Of a DNA stretch of 28,878 nucleotides, positions 15,756-24,298 are shown one piece after another. The translations under genes and the position numbers were made by a program. The stretch is taken from positions 1 through 28,878 of the forward strand of contig DASWFO010000324.1 in the NCBI GenBank assembly GCA_036394195.1. Direction: 5' to 3'. This DNA comes from DATJPD01 sp036394195. Its GTDB lineage: Bacteria; Pseudomonadota; Alphaproteobacteria; CACIAM-22H2. Numbering within the stretch: position 1 is the first letter of the stretch; each line of letters starts with the position of its first letter. The notes beneath the pieces are model-generated. The model searched no databases. It worked only from the letters and a program-made list of their open reading frames with translations, and had not been told where the DNA came from.

Positions 15756-16178
15756 GTGTTCGGGGAAACGCCGTCCGTGATCACGACCTGGCGCAAGCGA
15801 TACGGCTTTATCGTCGCGGCGGCGATGCTGCTGATCTGCCTCGGGGCCGGCCCGGCCTTGGCGGGCGGCGGCACCTTCGGCGACGACGAGGAGCAGGCGC
15901 TGATCGGCCACCCCTATTTCGGCGTCGTCAAGGACGCCAAGGGCGAGCCAGTGGCCGGCGCCAAGGTCCTCGCCGACCTCAAGAACGGCAGCGTGGTCGT
16001 CACCACGGACGAGGACGGCCATTTCGTCATCCGCGGCTTCGCCCTCAACGTCGATCCCGCCGACGTCCGGTTCATGTGCGCCAAGGACGGCTACAAGCAG
16101 ACGGATATCTCGAAGCTCGTCCAGTCGGACGCGCCGACGGCGCCGGTCGAGATCCACTGCACGCTCGCCCGACAGTAG
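15756..16178 (+). CDS. Secreted protein with carboxypeptidase-regulatory-like domain
   Basis: This is a protein of about 140 residues. After a short basic N-terminus there is a hydrophobic signal segment (to about ALAGG). A beta-sandwich domain follows, with the pattern FGVVKDAKGEPVAGAKV ... TTDEDGHFVIRGF, the signature of carboxypeptidase regulatory-like / transthyretin-type domains. Such domains often bind or present ligands or act as structural modules. Two cysteines (CAKDGY and EIHC) may pair in the periplasm. The GTG at 15756 has AAGAGA upstream; a GTG at 15777 is a second candidate. It follows the substrate-binding protein by about 50 bases on the same strand and may share its transcript. 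Confidence 0.72.
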   Translation: MFGETPSVITTWRKRYGFIVAAAMLLICLGAGPALAGGGTFGDDEEQALIGHPYFGVVKDAKGEPVAGAKVLADLKNGSVVVTTDEDGHFVIRGFALNVDPADVRFMCAKDGYKQTDISKLVQSDAPTAPVEIHCTLARQ

Positions 16179-16305
16179 CGCCGGGGCGCTCCGATTGGTC
16201 CTTCGTCGTAGACGCCGCAGAAACCCTTGCTTGACCGTGCGGCCTGCGTATAAAAGGCGCGGGGCGGTAGGGAACGCGATTCGATAGTCGGGGGTCCTTG
16301 CGTCC

Positions 16306-16476
16306 ATGCCGTCCACGCAATCGCGAGCGGAACGTTACCGCTCACAAGCCGTCGATCTGCGCCGCATGGCGGCCCATTCGACAAACGCCAGGATGAAAGC
16401 CGAGTACCTGAAGCTGGCCCAGGAATACGAGGTCCTGGCTCGCGAGGTCGAGGCGTTCGACGCCAAGCGCCGCTAG
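16306..16476 (+). CDS. Small helical protein (56 residues)
   Basis: This short open frame encodes a 56-residue protein of the pattern ERYRxxAxxLRxMAA...MKAEYLKLAQEYEVLAREVE. It is fully helical and amphipathic and forms a likely two-helix hairpin. A GGGGG run lies about 10 bases before the ATG. Proteins of this kind are common in Bradyrhizobium-like genomes and have no known function. Its stop codon at 16474-16476 overlaps, tail to tail, the stop codon of the next small gene on the other strand. Confidence 0.65.
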   Translation: MPSTQSRAERYRSQAVDLRRMAAHSTNARMKAEYLKLAQEYEVLAREVEAFDAKRR

Positions 16477-16622
16477 GCGGGTTTTTTAGCGAGCTTCTTG
16501 CGCCGCTGCTCGGCCAGCATGCGCCAGGTTTCCGCCATGTGAGCAATCAACTTGCGCTGCTCCGGAGAGGTGCTCTTCCTCGCCAACGCTTCGTGCTGGA
16601 GGTAGTCTTGAACCGTCTTCAT
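16473..16622 (-). CDS. Small basic helical protein (49 residues)
   Basis: This is a short gene starting MKTVQDYLQHEALARKST and ending in a Lys-rich tail (RRKKLAKKPA). It is predicted helical and charged throughout. Its ATG follows immediately after the TAA stop of the upstream small gene (TAAATG), a sign of translational coupling. Its stop codon overlaps the stop of the convergent 56-residue gene. No family is recognised. Confidence 0.6.
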   Translation of the reverse strand: MKTVQDYLQHEALARKSTSPEQRKLIAHMAETWRMLAEQRRKKLAKKPA

Positions 16623-16808
16623 TTACTGAACCGTGCGTTTCGGGGGCTGTCCCTGTTCGGCCTCGATCGCGTTGGCGAGCTTTTCGTATTCGTCGGCTAC
16701 CAACAGGCGTTGCGCGCGGGCCGCGGGGTCCTTCGTCTTCAAGGCTTCTTCGCGATGGTGTCGCGCCTGCGCCCGCAAGTGGTCCGGATCGGGAAGTGTC
16801 TCGGCCAT
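16623..16808 (-). CDS. Small helical protein (61 residues)
   Basis: This is a 61-residue protein beginning MAETLPDPDHLRAQARHH with a later ADEYEKLANAIEAE segment. It shares the 'LRxxAxxxRxxA ... YExLAxxIE' helical-hairpin pattern with the small proteins at 16306 and 18803. The ATG at 16808 was preferred over an upstream start because it matches the family opening. It is coupled to the downstream 49-residue gene. Function unknown. Confidence 0.62.
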   Translation of the reverse strand: MAETLPDPDHLRAQARHHREEALKTKDPAARAQRLLVADEYEKLANAIEAEQGQPPKRTVQ

Positions 16809-17003
16809 GGTGGGTCCCTGATGCCGGCACAATTATTCGGCATAGTCCCCGTTGGCGCACAACCGGGAAAAGCCGGACGCGGTGGTAACGGACAACGAAA
16901 CGAGCCAAACGACCCAAAATTGATAAACGCGAAATTCGGCCCTTTCCTCCCTGCTAAACCCGGGGTAATCCTTGGAACAAATGACGAACGTGTTTCGAGC
17001 AAG

Positions 17004-18302
17004 ATGATGGCCCGCCGCGCCGGAAGCGCCGACCTGCCGCTGCATGGCGGCCACGTGCCGAAGTGGCTCGCCGACCGCATGACCCGGCTGGGTGCGGTGA
17101 TCAGCCAGGCGATCGTCCATCATTACGGGCGCGACGAGCTGCTGCGCCGCTTGGCGCACCCATTCTGGTTCCAATCGTTCGGCGCCGTGATGGGCATGGA
17201 CTGGCACTCGTCCGGCATCACGACCAGCGTGATCGGCGCCCTGAAGCGCGGGCTCGCACCTTTGCACAAGGAGCTCGGGATCCATGTCTGCGGCGGCCGC
17301 GGCCGCCACTCGCGGCAGACGCCGCAGGAGCTCGTCGCGTTCGGCGACCGGGTGGGCGTCGACGGAGCGGCGCTGGCGCGGGCGAGCCGGCTGGTCGCGA
17401 AGGTCGACAGCGCCGCGGTGCAGGACGGCTTCGACCTCTACCTGCACGGCTTCATCGTCACCGATGACGGACGCTGGGTGGTGGTGCAGCAGGGCATGAA
17501 CGGCGACCGCGGGCAGGCCCGCCGCTATCACTGGCTGTCCGAAGGGCTGGCGAGCTTCATCGACGAGCCGCACGCCGCGATCGACGGCCCGACGCAAGGC
17601 GAGATCGTCAACCTCACCGATCGCCGCGCCGCCGCGTCGCGGCGCGGACAGCTCGATCTCCTGGCCGCGCTCGGGCCGGACCGGATCGTGCGCGAGCTAA
17701 GCCGCCTCGAGACAGACCGTGCGCCGCCCACGGCGCCGCCGACGCAGCCTGTGCTGCCGCACATGGTCATGCCCGACCACCACGATGTGCGCGCCAGCGA
17801 CGTGATCGCGCGGCGCCTGCGCGGCACCCTGGCCGCGGCGGCCGAACGCGGGCCGGCCGATTTCCCGGACCTGCTGCTGATCCCCGGCGTGGGCGCCCGC
17901 ACGGTGCGGGCCCTGGCGATGGTCGCCGAGGTCGTGCACGGCGCGCCCTACCGCTTCAGCGATCCGGCGCGCTTCTCGCTGGCGCATGGCGGCAAGGACC
18001 GGCACCCCTTCCCGGTGCCGCTCCGCGTCTACGACCAGACGATCGGGGTGCTGAAATCCGCCGTCCACAACGCGAGGCTCGGCCGCGAGGAAGAGCTGGG
18101 CGCGTTGAAGCGGCTCGACGAGCAGGCGCGGCGGCTCGAGCGCCATGCCGCGGATTCTCAGACAGGGGGTCCATCCGTTGAGCAGCACATCGCCGACGAA
18201 CGGGCGGCCGCGCACGCTTATGGCGGGCGCTCGGTGTTCGGATGGGAGCAGCCGCCAGCGCCGCAATCCGGCAAGACACCGCTCGCGAAGCAGGCGGGCT
18301 AG
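17004..18302 (+). CDS. DUF763 family protein
   Basis: This is a 432-residue cytoplasmic protein. The N-terminal RRAGSADLPLHGGHVPKWL is the DUF763 opening. It continues with the family's GMDWHSSGITTSV, HVCGGRGRHS and YHWLSE segments. Near residues 285-310 a helix-hairpin-helix-like PGVGARTVRALA suggests DNA or nucleic-acid contact, and KDRHPFPVP and YDQTI follow, as in the family. The biochemical function of DUF763 is not established. Two adjacent ATGs (17004, 17007) are possible starts, with no strong ribosome site. It stands alone between small hypothetical genes and shows no operon partner. Confidence 0.85.
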   Translation: MMARRAGSADLPLHGGHVPKWLADRMTRLGAVISQAIVHHYGRDELLRRLAHPFWFQSFGAVMGMDWHSSGITTSVIGALKRGLAPLHKELGIHVCGGRGRHSRQTPQELVAFGDRVGVDGAALARASRLVAKVDSAAVQDGFDLYLHGFIVTDDGRWVVVQQGMNGDRGQARRYHWLSEGLASFIDEPHAAIDGPTQGEIVNLTDRRAAASRRGQLDLLAALGPDRIVRELSRLETDRAPPTAPPTQPVLPHMVMPDHHDVRASDVIARRLRGTLAAAAERGPADFPDLLLIPGVGARTVRALAMVAEVVHGAPYRFSDPARFSLAHGGKDRHPFPVPLRVYDQTIGVLKSAVHNARLGREEELGALKRLDEQARRLERHAADSQTGGPSVEQHIADERAAAHAYGGRSVFGWEQPPAPQSGKTPLAKQAG

Positions 18303-18380
18303 GACGCGTTCCGTTTAGGTGGCCTCGAATGAATCACTTCTCCCACCACCGGGAGGGTCTAGGCTTGCGCGGCAGGGCGG

Positions 18381-18599
18381 TCAGCGCATCACACCCTCGC
18401 CCCCGTCGGCCTCCGACCAGATGAATTCGACGCCCGCCTCTTCGCACGCCGCCTGAATCCGCCGCCGCGTGGATGCCCGCACCGTGCCGCCCGATTCGAA
18501 CATCGTCACGGTCATCCTGACGACCCTGGCGTGCTGCGCCAGGCGCATCTGTGTCCAGTTCAACAGCGCCCGCGCCGCCCGGCACTGCGCGGGCGTCAT
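18381..18599 (-). CDS. XRE-family small DNA-binding protein
   Basis: This is a 72-residue protein with the opening MTPAQCRAARALLNWTQMRLA, a short helix-turn-helix of the XRE/Cro type. MTVTMFESGG carries the recognition helix and RRRIQAACEEAGVEFI the terminal helix and strand. This compact form is common in alphaproteobacteria. The ATG at 18599 was chosen over an upstream GTG because it starts exactly at the domain. It likely represses itself or a neighbour; its target cannot be read from here. It converges with the DUF763 gene. Confidence 0.82.
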   Translation of the reverse strand: MTPAQCRAARALLNWTQMRLAQHARVVRMTVTMFESGGTVRASTRRRIQAACEEAGVEFIWSEADGGEGVMR

Positions 18600-18802
18600 T
18601 ATGCGTCCGCGCTTTACCGCCTCCGCCACCACCACTCCGATTTCGTTGTTGCCGTTACTTTAGGCGGTTGCGCGGCGGCGACGTACGTCTAACGCGTACT
18701 GTTCTACCTCAATTGGCCCCCACTGCAGTCGCAGCATAAGTTACTCATTGGGTGCAGAAGAGTGGCGCCGCCGCATTGACCGACCGACCCGGCGGTTTTC
18801 GC

Positions 18803-19063
18803 ATGAATCTCGACGCCGCCGAGTTGCGTCGCCGCGCACAGGAATATCGGGCGAGAGCGGCGACCGCGTCTTTCCTGCTCCGCGACGAATATCTCCCGAT
18901 GGCCAACACGTTTGACGACGTCGCCGAAGAGCTCGAACGGTGGGAGGCCCGGTATGGAAAGGCCTCAGGCCGCGGCCACCGTCTCCGGTTCGCCGGCACT
19001 GATCCCGGCAAGCACCTGGCCCTCGAGTTCCGCCTCGGGGCGTGCCGGCCAGAGCAGCCATGA
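18803..19063 (+). CDS. Small helical protein (86 residues)
   Basis: The first ~55 residues (MNLDAAELRRRAQEYRARAA ... FDDVAEELERWEA) are a charged helical hairpin like the small proteins at 16306 and 16623. The last ~30 residues are basic and Gly-rich and overlap, on the opposite strand, the end of the 96-residue gene at 18965-19255, so the tail may be a read-on rather than conserved protein. No function is known. The upstream GTTTTCGC gives little ribosome-site support. Confidence 0.55.
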   Translation: MNLDAAELRRRAQEYRARAATASFLLRDEYLPMANTFDDVAEELERWEARYGKASGRGHRLRFAGTDPGKHLALEFRLGACRPEQP

Positions 19064-19255
19064 ATCCCGGAACAGGTCGGGAGTCGCCCCGGCGACGAAC
19101 TCGCGCTGCATATCGCCAAGCGCGACGAAGCTCCAGACCACATAGGCGGTGATCGCGTCGATGCGCGATTCAATGATCGAAAGGTTGAGCGTGAATCCGA
19201 CCGTGGGCGCGCCCCTGCTGGGCGGCTCGTCTTGGTTTTGCTTCACGTCGCGCAT
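18965..19255 (-). CDS. Hypothetical protein (96 residues)
   Basis: This is a 96-residue protein with a polar N-terminus (MRDVKQNQDEPPSRGAP). A central helical, partly hydrophobic segment (IIESRIDAITAYVVWSFVALGDM) follows, and an acidic Ala/Glu-rich C-terminus. A strong ribosome site GAGGGG lies just before the ATG at 19255, which supports it as a real gene. The last 99 bases overlap the convergent small gene on the plus strand. No family is recognised. Confidence 0.55.
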   Translation of the reverse strand: MRDVKQNQDEPPSRGAPTVGFTLNLSIIESRIDAITAYVVWSFVALGDMQREFVAGATPDLFRDSWLLWPARPEAELEGQVLAGISAGEPETVAAA

Positions 19256-19653
19256 TTTCCCCTCTTCGTATTTGTTGTTGTGCACGCAAGTATTCGGCTC
19301 GCGACTCCGCGGGCGAGTGACCAACCCGTGATGGATTGTCAGCCACCGCGAGCGTCTGCCGGGCGCGATGGGGCATTTTGCGTGAAACCTTCTGCGCGGA
19401 TTATCTTGAGCCGCGCGATCCAAAATTCGCGGCGCTTGTCAAATTCAAGCGGCATCGCGCGCCGCGGAATGCCTCACCGTCACGGCGCTTCGACTGATCG
19501 CCGGCGGAGCGGAATGCCAGTCCAGCACAAGAACTGCTTTAGAACATCGGGCGCAAAATGGGACCGCAAGCTATTCCCGTCGCGCGGCTGCGAGCGACGT
19601 TGAGGAAGCGCTCGCGGCCGAAACGGCGCCGCAGATGATGCGAGATCGCGCGC
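19256..19653. other. Gene-poor interval
   Basis: I see no supported gene in this stretch of about 400 bases. Open frames exist but their translations are Arg/Ser-rich without domains, hydrophobic patterns or ribosome sites. It must carry the promoter for the minus-strand gene starting at 19255. No clear repeat or RNA motif was seen. Confidence 0.4.
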
Positions 19654-19860
19654 TTAGATGCGCAGAGATCCCGCCGCGCGTTTGACGCGAGTCCAAAGCC
19701 TGTGGCCGGCACCGCGCGAAGCTGCTTCCGGCACGTCGCGGCGCGGGCGGTAGCCGACCACATTCCCTTTGAGTCGCGCCAGCCCGACCGCGTGAACGGC
19801 GGCTCGGGTCGGCGTGGGCGTCCGTTTCGACAGCATCAACATAAAGGGCAGCAGCAACAT
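19654..19860 (-). CDS. Small hypothetical protein at the end of the molybdenum hydroxylase operon
   Basis: This is a 68-residue frame with a short hydrophobic start (MLLLPFMLML) and a basic remainder. It begins 22 bases after the molybdopterin subunit stop and is preceded by an excellent ribosome site, GAGGAAGG, 8 bases before the ATG. This is the main reason to accept it. It could be a small membrane-associated accessory protein. No homology is recognised. Confidence 0.5.
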   Translation of the reverse strand: MLLLPFMLMLSKRTPTPTRAAVHAVGLARLKGNVVGYRPRRDVPEAASRGAGHRLWTRVKRAAGSLRI

Positions 19861-19882
19861 CGTCGTGACCTTCCTCGCCGCC

Positions 19883-22126
19883 TTACGCTTTCTTCAGCTG
19901 CGACGTATCGATCGGCAGCGCACGGATACGCTTTCCCATGGCGGCAAAAATCGCGTTGCAGAGCGCTGGCGCGATCGGCGGGACACCCGGCTCGCCGACC
20001 CCGCCGGGCACTTCGTCACTGGCGACGATGTGAGCATGCGTGTCGGGGGTGATGTCGATCCGCGCGACGGCGTAGTCAGGGAAATTACTCTGCTCGACCT
20101 TGCCGTCCTTCATCGTGATGCTGCTGTAGAGCGCGTTGCTCAGACCCATGATCGCCGCCCCTTCCAGCTGCGCCCGCACGCGGTCCGGGTTTACCACCGT
20201 GCCGCAGTCGATGGCCATGTCGACGCGCGGAATGGTGAGATCGCCATTGTCGGCCACCGCCACCTGCACCACCGCGGCCACGATGCTGTTGAAGCTGCGG
20301 TGCACCGCGAGGCCGCGCCCGTGCCGTGGTGGCAAGGCGCCGCCCCAGCCGGCTTCCTTCGCGACGCGGTCGAGGACGACACGGATCCGACCGATGTCGA
20401 TCGGATAGGCGTCGATCGGGTCGCCGTAGTTCGGGTAATCGACTCCCATCGCCTTGAGATCGATGTGGCGTGAGGGACCAAGCAGCTCGCGCAAATAGGC
20501 CAGCGGATCGCGACCCGCCGCCGCGGCCAGCTCGTCGGCGAACGAGCACACTGCGAACGCGTGTGGAATGTTGTAGACGGAGCGGTACCATCCGATGCGC
20601 ACATGCGCGTCGGCCGCTCCGTTCTCGCACCGCACGTTCGATATGGCATAGGGCATGTCGACCACACCCTGGCCGAGCTCGCCCGCGTTCCCATACCTGA
20701 CGTTCGGCTGAAACGTCGAGGCGATCGACGGAAATGCGGTGCGGTGCAGCCAGGCGACCGCGCGTCCGTTCGCGTCGAGCCCACCCTCGAGGTGCTGGGC
20801 GCAGACCGCGTGGAAGTAATCGTTGCGGATCTCGTCCTCGCGGGTCCAGGTGACCTTCACCGGCGCTCCGACCTTCTGCGACAGCACCGCCGCCTCGGCA
20901 ATGAAGTCCGGCTTCGACTTGCGGCCAAAACCGCCGCCCAGCAGGGTGACGTTGATCGTCACCGCGCTCTCGTCGAAGCCGAGGACCTGCGCCACGGTCT
21001 TTTTCGCGGTCTGCGGGTCCTGGGTGGGCGCCCAGATCTCACAGCGTTTGCCGTCCACTCGGGCCACCGCGGCCGGCGCCTCCATCGGCGCATGTGCGTA
21101 ATGCGGCACGTAGTAGTCCGCTTCGACCCGGTGAGCCGACGTCGCGAGCGCGCCCGCGACGTCGCCGTTGTTTCGGGCGACATGGCCGTCAGCCCGGGCG
21201 CTTGCCTCGAGCTCCGCGCGATACTTCGCCGAATCGTATCCGGCATTGGGGCCGAAGTCCCACTCCACCTTCAGCCGCTCCCGCGCCTGCTGCGCCGCCC
21301 AGGTGTTGGTCGCGATCACGGCGAGTCCGCCGAGCGGGCGAAAGCCGGACGGGATCGGCGCCGGTTCGATCTCCACGACCTGCTCGACGCCGGCCACCGC
21401 GCGCGCTTCCGTCGCATCGTGCGATTTGACCTTGCCGCCATAGACCGGGCACCGCTCGATGGACACGTACTTCATGCCGGGCAGCCGGACGTCGATGCCG
21501 TATTTCGCCGTGCCATGGATGATGTCCTGCAGATCGACGACCGGCAGCGGCTTGCCGACATAGCGGCGCTCTGCCGCGCTCTTCAAGCGCAGGCGGTCCG
21601 GCGGGGGGGCCGGCAGGCCGGCGGCAACCCGCACCAAGCCGCCGAACGGCAGACGCCGGTTCGTTGGCACATGGACCACGTAGTGGTTGCGGGCCCGGCA
21701 TTCGCCCACCGGGACCTTCCACGTCGCCGCGGCGGACTCTTCGAGCATCTGGCGCGCCGCAGCGCCGGCCTGACGCATCGGCTCGAAGAAGTGGCGCACG
21801 CTGCGGGAGCCGTCGGTGTTCTGGTCACCGTACTTCGCATCGCCCTGCGCCTGCACGATGCGCACCTTTTGCCAGTCCGCCTCGAGCTCGTCCGCCAGCA
21901 CCATCGGCAGCCCGGTACGGATTCCGGTGCCCATCTCCGACCGGTGGGCCGTGATGGTCACGGTCCCGCTCTCGTCGATGCTGAGATACACGTTGGGCGA
22001 CAGCGGCCGGAGCGGTGCGGCATAGGCGCTGCGCGGGCGCCAGACTGGATCGAGTTCAAGCTCGAGCACGAAAACGGCCGCGCCGGCGGCGATCATGAAC
22101 GAGCGCCGGCTGACGTTTTTCAGCAT
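19883..22126 (-). CDS. Molybdopterin-binding subunit of a xanthine-oxidase-family hydroxylase (IorB / aldehyde oxidase type)
   Basis: This is a 747-residue protein. A twin-arginine signal (SRRSFMIAAG at residues 6-15) means it is folded in the cytoplasm and exported. The cofactor-binding motifs are present: LLGGGFGRKSKPD, WTREDEIRNDYFH, and the C-terminal GGVGEPGVPPIAPA with the Glu that acts as catalytic base in the family. It contains the duplicated aldehyde-oxidase-type domains of single-chain IorB proteins. The enzyme hydroxylates aldehydes or N-heterocycles using water, with electrons passing to the 2Fe-2S subunit encoded just upstream (2-base gap). The true substrate is unknown. No cytochrome electron acceptor or cofactor-insertion (XdhC-like) gene is adjacent. 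Confidence 0.93.
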   Translation of the reverse strand: MLKNVSRRSFMIAAGAAVFVLELELDPVWRPRSAYAAPLRPLSPNVYLSIDESGTVTITAHRSEMGTGIRTGLPMVLADELEADWQKVRIVQAQGDAKYGDQNTDGSRSVRHFFEPMRQAGAAARQMLEESAAATWKVPVGECRARNHYVVHVPTNRRLPFGGLVRVAAGLPAPPPDRLRLKSAAERRYVGKPLPVVDLQDIIHGTAKYGIDVRLPGMKYVSIERCPVYGGKVKSHDATEARAVAGVEQVVEIEPAPIPSGFRPLGGLAVIATNTWAAQQARERLKVEWDFGPNAGYDSAKYRAELEASARADGHVARNNGDVAGALATSAHRVEADYYVPHYAHAPMEAPAAVARVDGKRCEIWAPTQDPQTAKKTVAQVLGFDESAVTINVTLLGGGFGRKSKPDFIAEAAVLSQKVGAPVKVTWTREDEIRNDYFHAVCAQHLEGGLDANGRAVAWLHRTAFPSIASTFQPNVRYGNAGELGQGVVDMPYAISNVRCENGAADAHVRIGWYRSVYNIPHAFAVCSFADELAAAAGRDPLAYLRELLGPSRHIDLKAMGVDYPNYGDPIDAYPIDIGRIRVVLDRVAKEAGWGGALPPRHGRGLAVHRSFNSIVAAVVQVAVADNGDLTIPRVDMAIDCGTVVNPDRVRAQLEGAAIMGLSNALYSSITMKDGKVEQSNFPDYAVARIDITPDTHAHIVASDEVPGGVGEPGVPPIAPALCNAIFAAMGKRIRALPIDTSQLKKA

Positions 22127-22128
22127 GG

Positions 22129-22581
22129 TCACACGGCCTCCGCCGCCGACTTGATGGCAGCTCGAATGCGCTGATACGTGCCGCAACGGCAGATGTTCCC
22201 GGACATGGCGTCGACGATCTGCCGGTCGGTCGGCTTCGGCGTCTGCTTGAGCAGCGCCGCCGCTTGCATGATCTGTCCGGGCTGACAGTAGCCGCATTGC
22301 GGGACATTGGCGGCTGCCCACGCGCGCTGCACGGGGTGATCGCCATGGGCGCCGAGGCCCTCGATGGTGGTGATCTCCTTGCCCGCCGCGTCGGCCACGG
22401 AGGTGATGCAGGACCGGACCGCCGCGCCGTCGAGATGGATGGTGCAGGCGCCACACGCGCCGACGCCGCAGCCGTACTTTGTTCCGGTCAGGCCGACGAT
22501 GTCGCGCAACACCCAGAGTACGGGCATGTCATCGGACACGTGGAGATCGTACGTCCTGCCGTTGACGCGAACAGAAGGCAT
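22129..22581 (-). CDS. 2Fe-2S subunit of a molybdenum hydroxylase (IorA type)
   Basis: This is a 150-residue protein with two 2Fe-2S clusters: CGVGACGAC (plant-ferredoxin type) at about residues 38-46, and CGYCQPG with CRCGTY in the C-terminal helical domain. This is the small subunit of the isoquinoline/aldehyde oxidoreductase family. It takes electrons from the molybdenum site of the large subunit. It has no signal peptide of its own and would be exported together with the Tat-bearing large subunit. It starts 18 bases after the secreted hypothetical gene. Confidence 0.95.
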   Translation of the reverse strand: MPSVRVNGRTYDLHVSDDMPVLWVLRDIVGLTGTKYGCGVGACGACTIHLDGAAVRSCITSVADAAGKEITTIEGLGAHGDHPVQRAWAAANVPQCGYCQPGQIMQAAALLKQTPKPTDRQIVDAMSGNICRCGTYQRIRAAIKSAAEAV

Positions 22582-22599
22582 GTGCGGAGCACCTTTTCG

Positions 22600-22953
22600 T
22601 CAGTTGTGGGCTTGATAGGCCGTCGGCTGGGTGGGCTCGGCGGGGACCCTGCCGATCAGGCGGACCGCTTGGGCCAGCGTGTCGGCGCCCTCGACGAACC
22701 TGCCGTGGCGGCAGAGCGCCATGCCCTGCGTCGCGATGGATCGCGCCGTGTCGTCAACCCGTTCCGGCTGGGCTGCACGCGTGAACTGGTCCATCAGGGC
22801 CGTGCAGCGGGCGGCCTCGATGGAGACCGGAGCGACCGGTGGATGGCGGTCGGCCGCCATCGCGCTGCCGGTGGCCATCGCAAGGGCGCCGGCGAGTGCA
22901 GCGGCCCGCGTACGATTGAAGCGAACAAGGCCGACCCAGGTTTGTCCGGTCAT
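22600..22953 (-). CDS. Secreted hypothetical protein of the hydroxylase operon
   Basis: This is a 117-residue protein with an N-terminal signal peptide (to about AMAAD, residue 35). The mature part is short and helical with two cysteines, RCTALMDQF and MALCRHGRF, that could form a disulfide, and a pattern like one helix-turn-helix repeat. There is no haem motif CxxCH, so it is not a cytochrome. It is placed between the aldo/keto reductase (8-base gap) and the 2Fe-2S subunit gene, so it is co-expressed with the periplasmic hydroxylase. Its function is unknown. Confidence 0.7.
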   Translation of the reverse strand: MTGQTWVGLVRFNRTRAAALAGALAMATGSAMAADRHPPVAPVSIEAARCTALMDQFTRAAQPERVDDTARSIATQGMALCRHGRFVEGADTLAQAVRLIGRVPAEPTQPTAYQAHN

Positions 22954-22961
22954 GAGTCACC

Positions 22962-23957
<996 letters not shown>

Positions 23958-24298
23958 GTTTCTCGCTCCAACAGAGTAGGAAGCGACCTCAGGACCCCCG
24001 CCGGCGGATCGTCCGCCGTCGCAGCGCTTCGATGCTTGCCATATAGGGGGAGGCCGGGTCAGGCGATTGGCAAACGTTGCCACTATTGGCTAAAGCTTGC
24101 GAAATCCAGCGGACCGCTCTGGAAAACAATTTTCTGGATAACAATTTTTTTAACGAGCGCCCATGGCGGATCAGATTTGCGTTACCGGCATGCCGGACCG
24201 CTCGTCAACGCCCGTGTAAGTGCATAAGTAGGCGACAAGCAAGGCTGAGGGAGGAACGCCGGGCATCGCATCACCAGCTGGATGTGGCGAAGCGGATC
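23958..24298. promoter_or_regulatory. Divergent control region with direct repeats
   Basis: This region separates the hydroxylase operon from the AraC gene and has no gene. Two similar sites at 24066-24080 and 24085-24100 share ATTGGC...AA.G.TTGC about 20 bases apart, as expected for AraC-type half-sites. On the minus strand a TATATG -10-like box lies at 24040-24045. Further right a 15-bp tandem pair occurs at 24119-24133 and 24134-24148 (ctggaaaacaatttt / ctggataacaatttt, one mismatch). The local base composition is strikingly A+T-rich. Confidence 0.6.

Noticed and set aside
18340..18355. Possible terminator hairpin between DUF763 and the XRE gene
   Set aside because: The stem is only 5 bp (CTCCC/GGGAG) and no T-run follows on either strand.
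19232..19603. 123-codon plus-strand frame
   Set aside because: The hydrophobic start is the antisense of the start of the gene at 19255, which has a strong ribosome site; the rest is Arg/Ser-rich with no domain.
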